A DNA stretch of 64,000 nucleotides. Source: Embiotoca jacksoni (Eukaryota; Chordata; Actinopteri; Embiotocidae). The stretch spans positions 1,520,490-1,584,489 of the forward strand of contig JAKOON010000027.1 of NCBI GenBank assembly GCA_022577435.1. Reading direction: 5' to 3'. A program made the translations under genes and the position numbers. The notes below the pieces were generated by a model. That model saw only the letters and a program-made list of their open reading frames with translations. It did no database searches and was not told the origin of the DNA. Below, piece after piece: positions 51,937 through 63,300 of this stretch; the first letter of the stretch is position 1; every line of letters starts with the position of its first letter.

Positions 51937-54195
51937 TTATGACGTAACAGCTCCGTTGGTGGGCGAGGTGGGGGGGGAGGGGCGCTTCAGAGGTAGAGGC
52001 TCCCCGGGCGCCACCAGGGCGACGACGTTCTCCTTCTTGGACAGCCAGAACGCCGGGTACAGCGGCTCCAGGAACTCGGCCCGGTACTCGTGGATGAGCG
52101 TCATGGCGTCGTCCACGCCGTAGAACGCCAGCCGGCCTCCCGTGTAGTCCACGTAGACGCCGACGCGGGGGAACTTCCCGGCGCTCAGCGGCGTCTCCAC
52201 GTCGCTGTGCCAGGCGGAGAAGACGCGTCCGTTCCACTGCAGGCACCAGGAGAAGTTGTTGCCGGCGATGCAGCCGTTGCTCTCGTCGCCTTTGCGCTCG
52301 ATGCTCTTGTACGTCAGGCCGACGTGCGTTCCCTCGCCGCCGACGTCCGCCTCGAAGTAGTGCCGGCCGAGGTAGAAGCTCTCCGCCGCCAGAACCTGCC
52401 GCCAGTTCTCGAAGCGCTCGGGCACGTCGGGGTACGGGTGCTGCCACGGCGTGGTGTTCGTCACCTTCCGGTTCTCCTCCGTCAGACGCAGGAACTTGTG
52501 AGCCGTGTCGGCGTCGAAGGTCACCTGGGCGGCGTCTGCGGAGGATTCATCAACACGTCGGTCAGCTGAGCACAAACGGGATCCTCCGCATTGTTTCTTT
52601 CTTGGATTATAAACTAAACCAGCCGTGATACTCATGGCCACCGAATTTCGTGTATGTCGGTGAAACTAGGTGCCGGGGCTGCAGTCTAGGGGGCGCTAGT
52701 GAGCTATTAGGCCACGCCCACTCACCAAACCACTACAGTACGGCAATTTTTGCCACGACTGACGTGTGTTCCAGGTTTCAGTATTTTAAAACTAAAATAA
52801 CAAGAAAAAAAATAATAATAGGGAAGAATAATCACTTATAGATATAGATAAATATCTCTTTATATCCTTTTGATCCCATCAACAGTAATTTACTATTATC
52901 AGCTCTTATTTTAATCAGGTTGTCTCATTTAGACTGAAAACATTCATAATCCAGAGCTGGAAGACGAATCCAACAGTAAAAGGTCTCCAAGTTTATTACA
53001 GATGCATTTAAAAAAAACTTCATGAAACCTTAAACCGGTTCTTTGGGCTCATTAAACAGCCGAGCTGCCGGATCATGTTCGGCAGTTTTAACTTTTAAAT
53101 GTTAAATGAGACTTCAGGCGGTTTGGAAACTCCAATTAACTCTATAAAAGAACATCGTGGGAATATTGTTCACAACCTTTCTTTATAGAGATGAAATCAC
53201 CAGTATGAAATGTTGTCGATGGTATTTAAGTTTAAAACACCGCGATGAAAGTACAGAAATAACCAACGAAGCACTTACACTTGAGGAAGTCTGCTCGTGT
53301 CACCGGATCTGGAATCGACATGTTCTGTTTGGCTGCGACGATTTGATGGACCGTCGTCTTTATTCCCATTTTGTCTGAAAGGACAGAAGAACGTGTTTAA
53401 ACGACGATGACGCAGATTTACAAGCGTGAAACGACGTCCTCAGCTGGCACCAAAAAACCAAACCTACAACTTTCTTACCGTTCTTACACGTCTCTTTGAC
53501 CTTGTCCAGGTACGAGGACACCAGCATGGCGCAGAGCTCCTGCGTGGAGTCCACGATGACGCGGCTGAAGGAGTTGAGGCGGTCCATCAGGCCGATGTAG
53601 ACGCCGGGCAGAGAGATGTCGGTGGCTTCCTTCTTCCACTGCGAGTACTCCTGGAAAAACAAACCTCGGTGATGCTCAGGAGGGACGACGGGAGGACGAC
53701 GGGAGGACGAGGGGACTTTCTGTCTCCTTTAGAAACTACAGTTTCTGCTCGAAATGCCACTCGTGACATTTCTTTTCCCGATCAGAAACATTGCCTGGAG
53801 GCAACGTTTTATTTGGAAAGAAGCGCCTCATTTCTGAACTGCAAGAGGAGGTCGGGGTTGATGGTGGGCGCACAAAGCTTCGGACTCACATTTATAAATA
53901 GACATCTAACTAGATTTTAACCACTTTTGTTTTGTATTTCATTTAAAAAAATGTCCAATACAGCAATGTTTCTGATTTCCATCAAACTCCAAAGACAAAG
54001 CTGATTCGCCAAATTTTGTCGCCTCTACAGGGGACATCTATAAAAAAGATATTAACCCGACAGAGAAGTGAGTTTAAAGACAAATAATCCGGTTTAATGC
54101 ACCTTCAACTTCTCTTAGAGAAAACTACGAGAGTATTATGTTACCACATCTGCAGATTTTTATTTACTTTAAATAAATAGTTAACAGGATGTTTT

Positions 54196-54234
<39 letters not shown>

Positions 54235-54243
54235 TGTGAGTGT

Positions 54244-54281
<38 letters not shown>

Positions 54282-57200
54282 TAAATCAACCAGTCAGACT
54301 TGTTTATTTTTTTCAGTTCGGGATGAAAAATAGTTCAAATATCTGACTGAGTCAGGACTTGTTACCCTGAAACGAGTCGGAGTGCATTTTGTTTGTGGAC
54401 GAGATGATTTGTCTTTGATTAGAAACATGAGATTTAATCACGCTGAAATAAGACGTGTCCTGAAGTTAAAAACACGTCTCGATCGTACCTGCAGGAAGTC
54501 CACGTCGTTTTTATTCCTGGAGAGCTTCTCCATCTGCCCCTGAGTCTTCTTCAGCTCGGTGCACCTCTGCTCCAGGTGCACCCGGATCCCCTCGGCCTGC
54601 TGCAGCGCCTGCTTCTCCTCCACCTCCAGGATCTCCGTCACCTCCCTCTTGGCTCGCTCCACCACCGCCTTCAGCTCCTCGAACTGGCTCTCGATCACCG
54701 CCCGCACCTCCGTCACCGAATTCTGTCCAACATGAGAGATGACACACGGTGACGCTACGTTATTGCAGCCTGCTTTGGGGTTTCCTCCCTGACCTCGGTT
54801 AAACCCGTCTGGTTTGGGTGGTTCCAGAAAACCTCCCGGTTTCACAGCCCGCAAAAATAACTGCCGCCAACTCATCTTTAAGTGCTCGTTGTGACGTCAG
54901 TGCTCAAGTGCAACAGTGCTCGGATGACTCGGCCGTTTACCTCGATGGAGACGGTGTTGAGCTGAAGTTTGTTGATGGCGTTTTCTGCCGCCGTCACCGT
55001 TTTCACCATCTCGGTCTGCTTCTCCATCAGTTCCTTCTGTGAACGTAACCGGAGAGAAAAAAAACAGACTTCAGAGAGTTTTTCGCTCAATGGAAACCAC
55101 CGGCCGAGCTGTCACGCTGGAAATATGTGAAATCCCGCCAGACACACAGTATTGGATATAAATATTTGAGATGTTTTTCTTATTCAGGAAAACTCTGTTG
55201 TTTCCTGGTTTTACTTTGAAGGGGCGACGCGTCCCGTTTCTAGACTCTCATGTTTGCGCTGCTCAAAGCGCCGGCTTGTTTTCAGGTTGTCAAGTCAAGT
55301 TTAAATTCCTCAAGCAGGTCCGAGCGTGTCCGGAGCCGAAGCTACTCCTGGTTCAAATAAATTTAGACCCCGAGGGGAGCCCTGCAAATCATTTCTTTAT
55401 CATGAACCAGCATGACTGCATGGGTTAGAAATCACTCAACCTAAGATTTGGGAAAGTGCTTTTTAAATTCCCGACAGCTGCATTTATTTTGGGAAGGAGA
55501 ACAAGACAGGAAGTCCCTTTAACTCTGCCCCTCTTTGTACCGCTTGCAGAAATATTTTAGAGCAAATCTCACATTAAAAATTGTTAGTTAGATGTCAAAC
55601 AAACACCCAGAAACATGTAAATATAACATGAAACTTTTGTTTGGCAGGAAAATGTTAACGTGTGAAAATCAACAGAAACTACTTTTATTTGCAGACAATA
55701 AAATGCTGTATTTCACCAAATTAGAAAAATCGACACCAACTTTGCTTAAATTTTTGTTGTAATCTGAGGTTAGAAAATATATTTGTGAGCATTTGTGTAT
55801 TTGAGCTCAACATCACATCCTGCAGCACAACTGGGAAAACGGTCTTAAGAACTTGATTTAAAAACCAAAAAGGGATTTACTGACGTGTCTAAATCACCAC
55901 CTCAGTGATTTCCTTTAAATCTATATTTTCCTCAACTTGTGTTTCTTCAATTATATTTATGTATCATGTCATCCCTAGTTTACTTTGTACCAATCATTTT
56001 TTTTGTTTTGTAGATTTGACGCTGATGTCGAAGAGGAGCTCGACGTCACCGGAAATACTAAAACAGGTAAAGTGAAGCCGAGCCATCGTTCATAGCTCGT
56101 AACATAACAGCTGTTGATCAGAATTCATTATTATGGTTTATGTTTGCCTCCTTTTGCCCCACAAGATAAACACCAAAAATATCTGAATCCTTAAACCTGA
56201 ACTGTCAGGAAGAAAAGAGGAATGATTTAACTGGTGCTCGAGTTTCCAGAAAGCTGATTGGTTGACCTTCAGACAGATTTAGACTCAGAATAACTGTTTT
56301 GATTGGATTAAATATTCAGAGGACATTTGAGAACAACTTCGATGCTCCAACTCGCTCAATTACACCGGACTATAAATACATCTCCTCCTCGCTGTGTGGA
56401 AGTCCAGCTGAGATTTAAAAGATCATTTCTGAGCTCCGGTTGCAAATTAATGAAACTCTGGCCGTCATGTTTTTGTTTCTTCTGGCGGTGAAAACCTGTA
56501 TTTACTTTAAAACCTGCGAGACCTTTAACACACATGGAAAAGTAAAGAAAACACTCCGCAAAGCAAAAACCTCACAGGAGACTCATCTGCAACTAACTAA
56601 AGATTATTTTCACTATCACTTACTAATTTTGATAAGTCAATTCAGAATTTTGTCAAATATTCATGAAAAATGTCTTTAATTTTCTTGTTTTTTCTGATCG
56701 GTGCCAAAAAAAACCATCAATACTAAGTTTAAACTGGAGGAAAACAGCAGATCCTCATGTAGAGATTTTTTTCTTGATAAATGATTTAGCTGGAAAACTT
56801 ACGGAGACCCAAAGTAAATCTGAGGGGTCACAGATGATCATAAATCTGATTCAGTTTTCCTTTTTTAATGTGAAACACTGAATATTTCCACCTCTGCAGG
56901 CCGAGAAAACATCTTTTCTGTTTGAATTCACACAAGCAGACTTCATGTTTAGAGCATTCAGGACTCAAACGATGGACTGAATCAGCCGATCGATCGATCA
57001 TCTGTAACTGAGAGCGAAGGTGAACTTTATATATTTATATATTCGTATGTGTGAGGAACACTTGCCTCTATGCGTCTGCGGGCGTCCACCACCGGCTCCG
57101 TGTTGTGGCCCCGGTGCTCCTCCGTCACGCAGTCCTGACAGATGCAGCAGGCGTCGGCGCTGCAGAACAGCTCCAGCGGCCACTTGTGGCTCTCGCAGGT

Positions 57201-57707
57201 CCGTCTCTCGATGTCCCGCAGCGGCTCCACCAGCCGGTGGTTCTGGAACTTGGCGTTCTCCAGGTGAGGCCTCAGGTGGGCCTCGCAGTACGACACCAGG
57301 CAGGTGAGGCAGGACTTGAGGGCCCTGCGGGGGCTCTCGATGCACGAGTCGCACACCACGTCGTCGGGGCCCAAAGGTTCCTCCTTCGCCTCCTCGTCCT
57401 TCGGTTGCACCTCCTTCCTCTCCTCCTCGGGCTTCTCGGGCTTCTCGGACTCCTTCGGCTCCTCCTGGATCTTGACCTCCTCGGCCGTCTTTGAGTCCCG
57501 ACTCTGCTCCTCTTTGCTTGCGATCACGGGAGCCTCGGCCGTCCCGTTCTGTTTGGGCCCGTCGGAGCTCCGCAGACACTCGGGGCATCCTTCGCCTTTG
57601 ACCCCGAGACAGGAGCCACAAACGGAGGGAGCGCTCAGCTCACCTGAGGAGATGCCGCTCAGCTGTTTGGAGTCGGGAGCTGCTTCCTCTGCTGCCGTCT
57701 CTGCCAT
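51937..57707 (-). CDS. trim16: Tripartite motif-containing protein 16-like (RING-less B-box/coiled-coil/PRY-SPRY), complete, 6 coding exons
   Basis: TRIM16 proteins lack a RING but act in ubiquitin, autophagy and stress responses in mammals. Exons in transcript order: 57707-57066, 55036-54941, 54722-54489, 53650-53479, 53374-53279, 52535-51937, joining in phase to 612 aa (human TRIM16 is about 564). Residues 30-44 hold C30xxC33-x7-C41xxC44, followed by a Lys/Glu/Pro-rich stretch (~64-112). B-box 1 starts at C119xxC122 with C133xxC136, C141 and H144; B-box 2 spans C171-H201 ([13 protein letters not shown]). A coiled coil follows over ~215-330. PRY-SPRY occupies ~417-590, with [44 protein letters not shown] and [10 protein letters not shown]. 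The start chosen is MAETAAEEA. The frame stays open upstream to an in-frame Met at 57782, but a splice acceptor (TTCTTCAG) at 57769 suggests that part is 5'UTR. Intron 1 has a GC donor (GAG/GCAAGT). Confidence 0.95.
53730..53890. repeat. Dispersed repeat, second family (copy in trim16 intron 3)
   Basis: GAACTGCA...GAGGAGGTCGGGG.TGATGGTGGGCG.CAAA matches the segment at 5,080-5,215 over about 60 bp, including a shared 'ttctgaactgca'-like lead. I infer an interspersed element with two copies in this window. Confidence 0.5.
54198..54280. repeat. (GT)n microsatellite in trim16 intron 3
   Basis: About 40 GT units interrupted by GAGT steps. Confidence 0.95.
55037..57065. other. trim16 intron 1 (2.0 kb)
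   Basis: AT-rich unique sequence with no second gene visible. It starts with GC at 57,065-57,064 and ends with AG at 55,038-55,037 on the gene strand. Confidence 0.7.
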
Positions 57708-57768
57708 GTCTGCAGCTCTTCTCCTGCTCAGCTGCTCCTCAACAGACAACAGTTCCTGGATCACTCTG

Positions 57769-57853
57769 AAGAACAGACACACCTCGATGGGGCTCCTAGT
57801 TTCACTCTAAACACTTCCCGCCCCTTCAGCTCTCACATGCCAGCAAACAAACA

Positions 57854-57905
<52 letters not shown>

Positions 57906-58126
57906 CCCTCTGGGTGGAGCTCCCTCATCAAAACCAGGAACTCAGAGGTTTAGGGTTGCATTCCTCCAGATTAACTTCTCCACCCAGTAAACAGCAGCAG
58001 TGTTTGTGGGGTTTGTATTCACTCACCCGGCTGATGACCTCACCGCCCGCTTTGTTGCTCTGCTGCACTACGATCAAACAGTCCCGATGACAGCGATCAG
58101 CAGCCTTTTGTCTGGTCACCAGCTTC
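57769..58126 (-). other. trim16: Candidate non-coding first exon of trim16 and its intron
   Basis: A 100-nt exon-like segment at 58126-58027 has a TTTTCAG acceptor and a CGG/GTGAGT donor on the gene strand. It could splice to the acceptor at 57769 that leads into the trim16 start exon. In the phase needed to extend the trim16 frame it contains a stop, so it would be 5'UTR. One other frame is open for 33 residues but matches nothing I know. The intron has a (CA)22-type array at 57858-57901. Confidence 0.35.
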
Positions 58127-58199
58127 CTGAAAACACTGAGTGAGTCAGCGTCGGAGGAGATAGCGCCACCGAGTGTCCACAGCTCACTCAGGAAAAACA

Positions 58200-59192
58200 C
58201 AAGGAAGAGTCTCTCTCATCACGTCATGTGACCGATCACGTCTTCTCAGCCAATCACAGATGTGGCTTGATCTTTTGTTTACAAATAATCTTCACTTTTT
58301 TTTTTTCTGATTGTCAGACAGTTTAATTTATTGGTGTGAAATCTTTAATCAAATCAGTTAAAAGTAGCTTCAAATTCACCCAAAAAACTGAAGGGGGATT
58401 ATTGGAAAATGGAAAAATATCATTTAAAACAGCAGAAAGGAAACAGTGCTGCTGATATACAAGATTACATTTGTGTCATAATAATTAAACAAACTGATTT
58501 TCTCGTATCAAAGAAAACGGAATAAATTGAAAATGAATAGAAATATATTTGCTTAAAATAGTCCCGTCTTTCTTTCACTGATTTCATTCACTGATTTCTC
58601 TTCTGTTGTCGCTTTCTTTCCAGTTTCGCTGTTTAATTTTTCAGTTTCGTATGGGCGGGGCCTCAAAGCGCCGCGTCCCCATTGGCCGGTTACATTTGGA
58701 CGGACAGATCAGTTGACCGGAGGTTCAGCAAGCGCTTGAGACTAAATATTTTTGTAGCTCTTCGCTAAAACAACTTTCTTGTGTTTATGACCTCTGCTGC
58801 CCCCAAGTGGCCACAACAATAAATGTCAAGGATTTTATGCCTAAAACAAAATATTAACTAAAGCTTTTATTCCCACGTGTTTGAGTAGGAGTGAGTCGAA
58901 TCACTACGTGTTATATATGTAAAATAAAAAACAAAGCAACTTTAAATTCATTAAATTCACTTTATTCTAAGAAACACACACACACACACACATCTGTGCT
59001 CTTACATCCTGCAGCTACAGATGAGGACGGATGAACAAATTAATCACTTATTGATTCAAACAATCATCTGTCAGTGTAGGAAAACAGGAGTCTGCCTCAT
59101 GAAGCTGTCTGATTATAATTGATTCCTGCCTCAAACATCATTATATTATATTATATTATATTATATTATATTATATTATATCACATTACACT

Positions 59193-59230
<38 letters not shown>

Positions 59231-59940
59231 AGATGTTTTGAGTCTTCCAGCAGAGATTTCCTGTCAAACTTTTATGCAGAAGTTCAGTAGAATCAGTTCA
59301 TGTTTCCACCTTGATTTCATTTTAATATAATAAATTTAGTTCATTCAATTTGAGTTATTTTCAGAACTTGTTAGTTGAATGAATAAACCCAGTCATTGAA
59401 TTCAACTAACACGATAGAAAACTTCCCAGCATGCACTGTTTGAGAGACAAAAGACTTGTTATTGTGTCTCCTGAAGACAAACAGGAAAACAAATTCAAAT
59501 GACGTGAAAAAACGAAAACGATATGAAACTGTGAGGAAATAAAAATGAAGCTGCTGTCTGAGTTTGAAGGAAAATTGTTCTCAGTTCTCAAATTTTATTA
59601 CGTGAGAAATCTGCTCTGATGTTTTTGGAGATGAGTCAATGTCAACCAAACTAAACAAAAGGAAGCAGTTAGTTTCTGTTCATTTTATTTTATATTTATT
59701 GACTTTTATTGTTATCTGTACATATAAAGACCTCAAAGTATAATAAAAACTCAACCCTACGTCCTGCAGCAGATATGAAATGACTGCAGCTGTGATTTCT
59801 ACAAATGAGAAACAACAAGTGAATTCAAACAGTAAGTGATTCCTTTAGTGTTGAACTTTTTCTTAATACTAAAAATTGTTTTGTAACTTTCTCAGGTTCT
59901 TCGAGGTCTCATAAACTCCCTCCTCGTCTTTTAGTGCCGT
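58200..59940. other. Intergenic trim16-fads6 with simple repeats
   Basis: AT-rich unique sequence, with a short (CA)n (58,976-58,991), (TTATA)8 at 59,141-59,180 and (CT)n at 59,194-59,227. Apart from the promoter-like cluster near 58.65 kb I see no gene. Confidence 0.6.
58639..58685. promoter_or_regulatory. trim16: Candidate trim16 promoter: IRF/ISRE-type element, GC box, CCAAT
   Basis: The plus strand shows TTTCAGTTTC (58639-58648), which is GAAACTGAAA on the gene strand and fits the GAAANNGAAA IRF-element core. It is followed by GGGCGGGG (58653-58660) and ATTGG (58681-58685, an inverted CCAAT box). A second AGTTTC lies at about 58,622. The cluster is about 930 bp upstream of the trim16 start codon and 500 bp upstream of the candidate first exon. 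No other gene in the window could own it. Confidence 0.4.
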
Positions 59941-59950
59941 TTTATTTATT
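59941..59950 (-). terminator. fads6: Candidate fads6 polyadenylation signal
   Basis: TTTATTTATT on the plus strand gives two overlapping AATAAA hexamers on the gene strand, about 445 nt past the fads6 stop codon. Confidence 0.35.
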
Positions 59951-60389
59951 GTTGTGCTGTCAGTGGTTTTTACCTTTTTAAAAAAAAGTTATATAAAATA
60001 AATATATCTGCCGCTTGTTAAATTTTCATCTGCAGGAAAGTATTTTAAGAGTATTTTATAACAGACAGTAACTGAATTCTTTCTTTGTGACACCGTGAAG
60101 CTGTGAACGTCTTCCTGCTGCAGGTGAGCGGTCGAACCGATGACGTCAGAAACATCCGGGTGAGTGGACTTTGCTTCCTGAGACAGACTCCAGGTCAGTT
60201 TAGAGGATGCTACTGTTGTGCTTAAACGATCTCTAAAAGTGAAGGATATTCATGAAATAAAACCCAATCAGGAGGGTTAATTCAGCTCCTAAATATTCAA
60301 CTACCGATTGAAAGCCTCCGCGGAGATTCTTTGTGCTTTAGAGCGCCGGCGGTCTTTAGTCCGAACCGGTTTTGGTGTTTTTTTCTCCG

Positions 60390-63300
60390 TCACTGAACCC
60401 CCACGAGCTCCGTGATGGGCGGGGCGAACACCATCAGCTCCTGGTAGCGGTGGAAGAACAGGTGCAGGCGGGACAGGTAGCCGTCCTCCTGGTAGGGCAG
60501 CTGCTTCTCCGTCAGGTACTTGGACACGACCGGCTTCACCTGCACAGTTAACGGAGAAAAATAAATAAATAAGTAAATCAACCGACCAGTCAAAAGTGGG
60601 TCAAAAAGAAAAAACAGGACTCGAAACATTAACGACTGTTTACATCCAGAAGCACCAGTGTTTATACGTCGCTGAGGGTTTCACTAAACATAAGACCGGG
60701 GAGGAGAGGGGGGGGGGGGGGGGGGAGGAGAGGGGAGAGGTGGGGGAGGTGGTGGTCTCCGTCAGAGTCCGCTCTCTGACCTCTGATGTTCATTTCCATT
60801 CCTTCCTCAGCAAACCCACCGGAAACAGAACCGACCTCCACCCACCAGCATCACCAGCATCACCAGCATCACTAGCATCATTAGCATCATTAGCATCACC
60901 AGCATCACTAGCATCATTAGCATCACCAGCATCACTAGCATCATTAGCATCACCAGCATCACCAGCATCACTAGCATCACTAGCATCATTAGCATCATTA
61001 GCATCACCAGCATCACTAGCATCATTAGCATCATTAGCATCACCAGCATCACCAGCATCACTAGCATCATTAGCATCATTAGCATCACCAGCATCACTAG
61101 CATCATTAGCATCATTAGCATCATTAGCATCACCAGCATCATTAGCATCACCAGCATCACCAGCATCACTAGCATCACTAGCATCATTAGCATCATTAGC
61201 ATCACCAGCATCACTAGCATCATTAGCATCATTAGCATCACCAGCATCATTAGCATCACCAGCATCACCAGCATCACCAGCATCACCAGCATCATTAGCA
61301 TCATTAGCATCACTAGCATCATTAGCATCACCAGCATCACTAGCATCATTAGCATCACCAGCATCATTAGCATCACCAGCATCATTAGCATCACCAGCAT
61401 CACCAGCATCATTAGCATCATTAGCATCACCAGCATCATTAGCATCACCAGCATCACCAGCATCATTAGCATCACCAGCATCACCAGCATCATTAGCATC
61501 ATTAGCATCACCAGCATCATTAGCATCATTAGCATCACTAGCATCATTAGCATCATTAGCATCACCAGCATCATTAGCATCATTAGCATCACTAGCATCA
61601 TTAGCATCACCAGCATCACTAGCATCATTAGCATCATTAGCATCACTACGCTGAACATTCACATTCTTAAAGAACAGTAAGGAAGCCTAGGGATGCTAGT
61701 GACTAGCCTAGCATTACTAGAGACTAGCCTAGGGATGCTAGTGACTAGCCTAGCATTACTAGTGACTAGCCTGGGGATGCTAGTGACTAGCCTAGCATTA
61801 CTAGAGACTAGCCTAGGGATGATAGTGACTAGCCTAGCATTACTAGTGACTAGCTTAGGGATGCTAGTGACTAGCCTAGCATTACTAGAGACTAGCCTGG
61901 GGATGCTAGTGACTAGCCTAGCATTACTAGTGACTAGCCTGGGGATGATAGTGACTAGCCCAGCATTACTAGTGACTAGCCTAGTGACACGAATGGATAG
62001 CTTAGGGATGCTAGTCTGCCATGGTTTGAGCTGTGAAGTCACTTTGAACTCTGACCTTTAGACACATGTTGTCGGACAGGAAGGGGAAGAGGTGGTGCTC
62101 CACGTGGCAGTTGATGAGCGAGTGTCCGAAAATCCAGTCCAGCAGAGGGTTGCGTGGCAGGTTCAGGACCCCGTGGGTCATCTGGTAAATCCTCTTCGGT
62201 CGGTGGGTCGGAGAGAACATCGGCAGCCCGATGTGCTGCAGTCAGACAGTTTGCTTTTACAAGTTAATTAAATGTCACATGATATTCACATATAATGAGC
62301 AGCAGAGGAAATCTGATGCTGTTTTTTAAATTTAATTTGGAACAATAATGAAACTCTTGTCTAAAAGGTTTTAAGGATTTAAGAACAGGGATTCCCAAAC
62401 GTGGAGATATTCTGTGGGTAGAAATATAAATTATTATCTTTTGTAACGTCTTCAAAAAAACAAAACAAAACCTCTTTATAATGGAGAGAGCAGTTGTTTA
62501 CTTTGTTTTAGTCAATCAATACTTTCCGTGGGCTGAAAAGCAACAAAAGAACAGCAATAAAAAAAATAAAAACCTGAAGTGTTTTTCATAAAAAGCGTAA
62601 AGTCGACCAAATCAAAGGTCGTCTTCGGGCTACAGAGCACGGAGTTCGGGGAAAAAGATAAAAGATAAGACAGTTCGCCAACAACAGCAGCAGGACACCG
62701 GGGACACTCAGTCCGTCCTCTGGTGAGAACAAACACTTTCTCCCTGTTTGACTTCACTTCAGGAACCTGTTTTCTGATCCACCTTCGCTCCCTTTGATCA
62801 GAACAATGAACCTGCAGGACTCCGCCTCCATCTGGGAAAACTATTTCCTTTTTCTTTTTTGTGTTTAATCCCTTCAGTCCAGCTCTGATCTACGGGAGCA
62901 CAACGCTGCACGAGTTTCAGAGAAAGGCCTCACGATCGCTCCACATCAAACGAACACAAACTAAATCTGGGATCGGCGTACATAAACGTTTCTTTTTCTC
63001 TGAACACTCGACTTTGTTTAAACAAGAGAAGTTCACAAAAACAACAAGAACCGAGAACCAAGAGAAAAACATAAACGTACAACTTTCCCAGACAACAAAA
63101 ACAGGAAGAAGCTGATTTGTTCCGCTTTAACACGATATTTTCTTTTTAATACCTTTCTTCTTTAAAAGAAACTGAATTCAGTGTTTGTTTGTTTGTTGTT
63201 GTTTGTTTGTTTTTAAAGCTGCAGACGCCCGTCCTCACCTGGAAGATGTTGACGTGGATGTACGGCACGCAGAACATCGCCCGGCACACCAGCATGCAGA

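Noticed and set aside
52090..52569. 159-codon open frame on the plus strand
   Set aside because: Antisense to the trim16 PRY-SPRY exon; the GC-rich codon pattern there opens the opposite strand.
57708..57782. Upstream in-frame Met as the trim16 start
   Set aside because: A TTCTTCAG acceptor lies between it and the chosen start, and family members begin with a short MAE-type N-terminus; the extra residues are probably 5'UTR plus intron.
60596..61662. Open frames of 280-350 codons (Pro-Ala-Ser/Leu-Ala-Ser; Asp-Ala-Asn...)
   Set aside because: Generated by a 9-bp repeat inside a fads6 intron; flanked by valid splice sites of another gene on the minus strand.
61659..62061. Open frames of about 125 codons on both strands
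   Set aside because: Products of the 42-bp minisatellite, partly overlapping a real fads6 exon on the minus strand.
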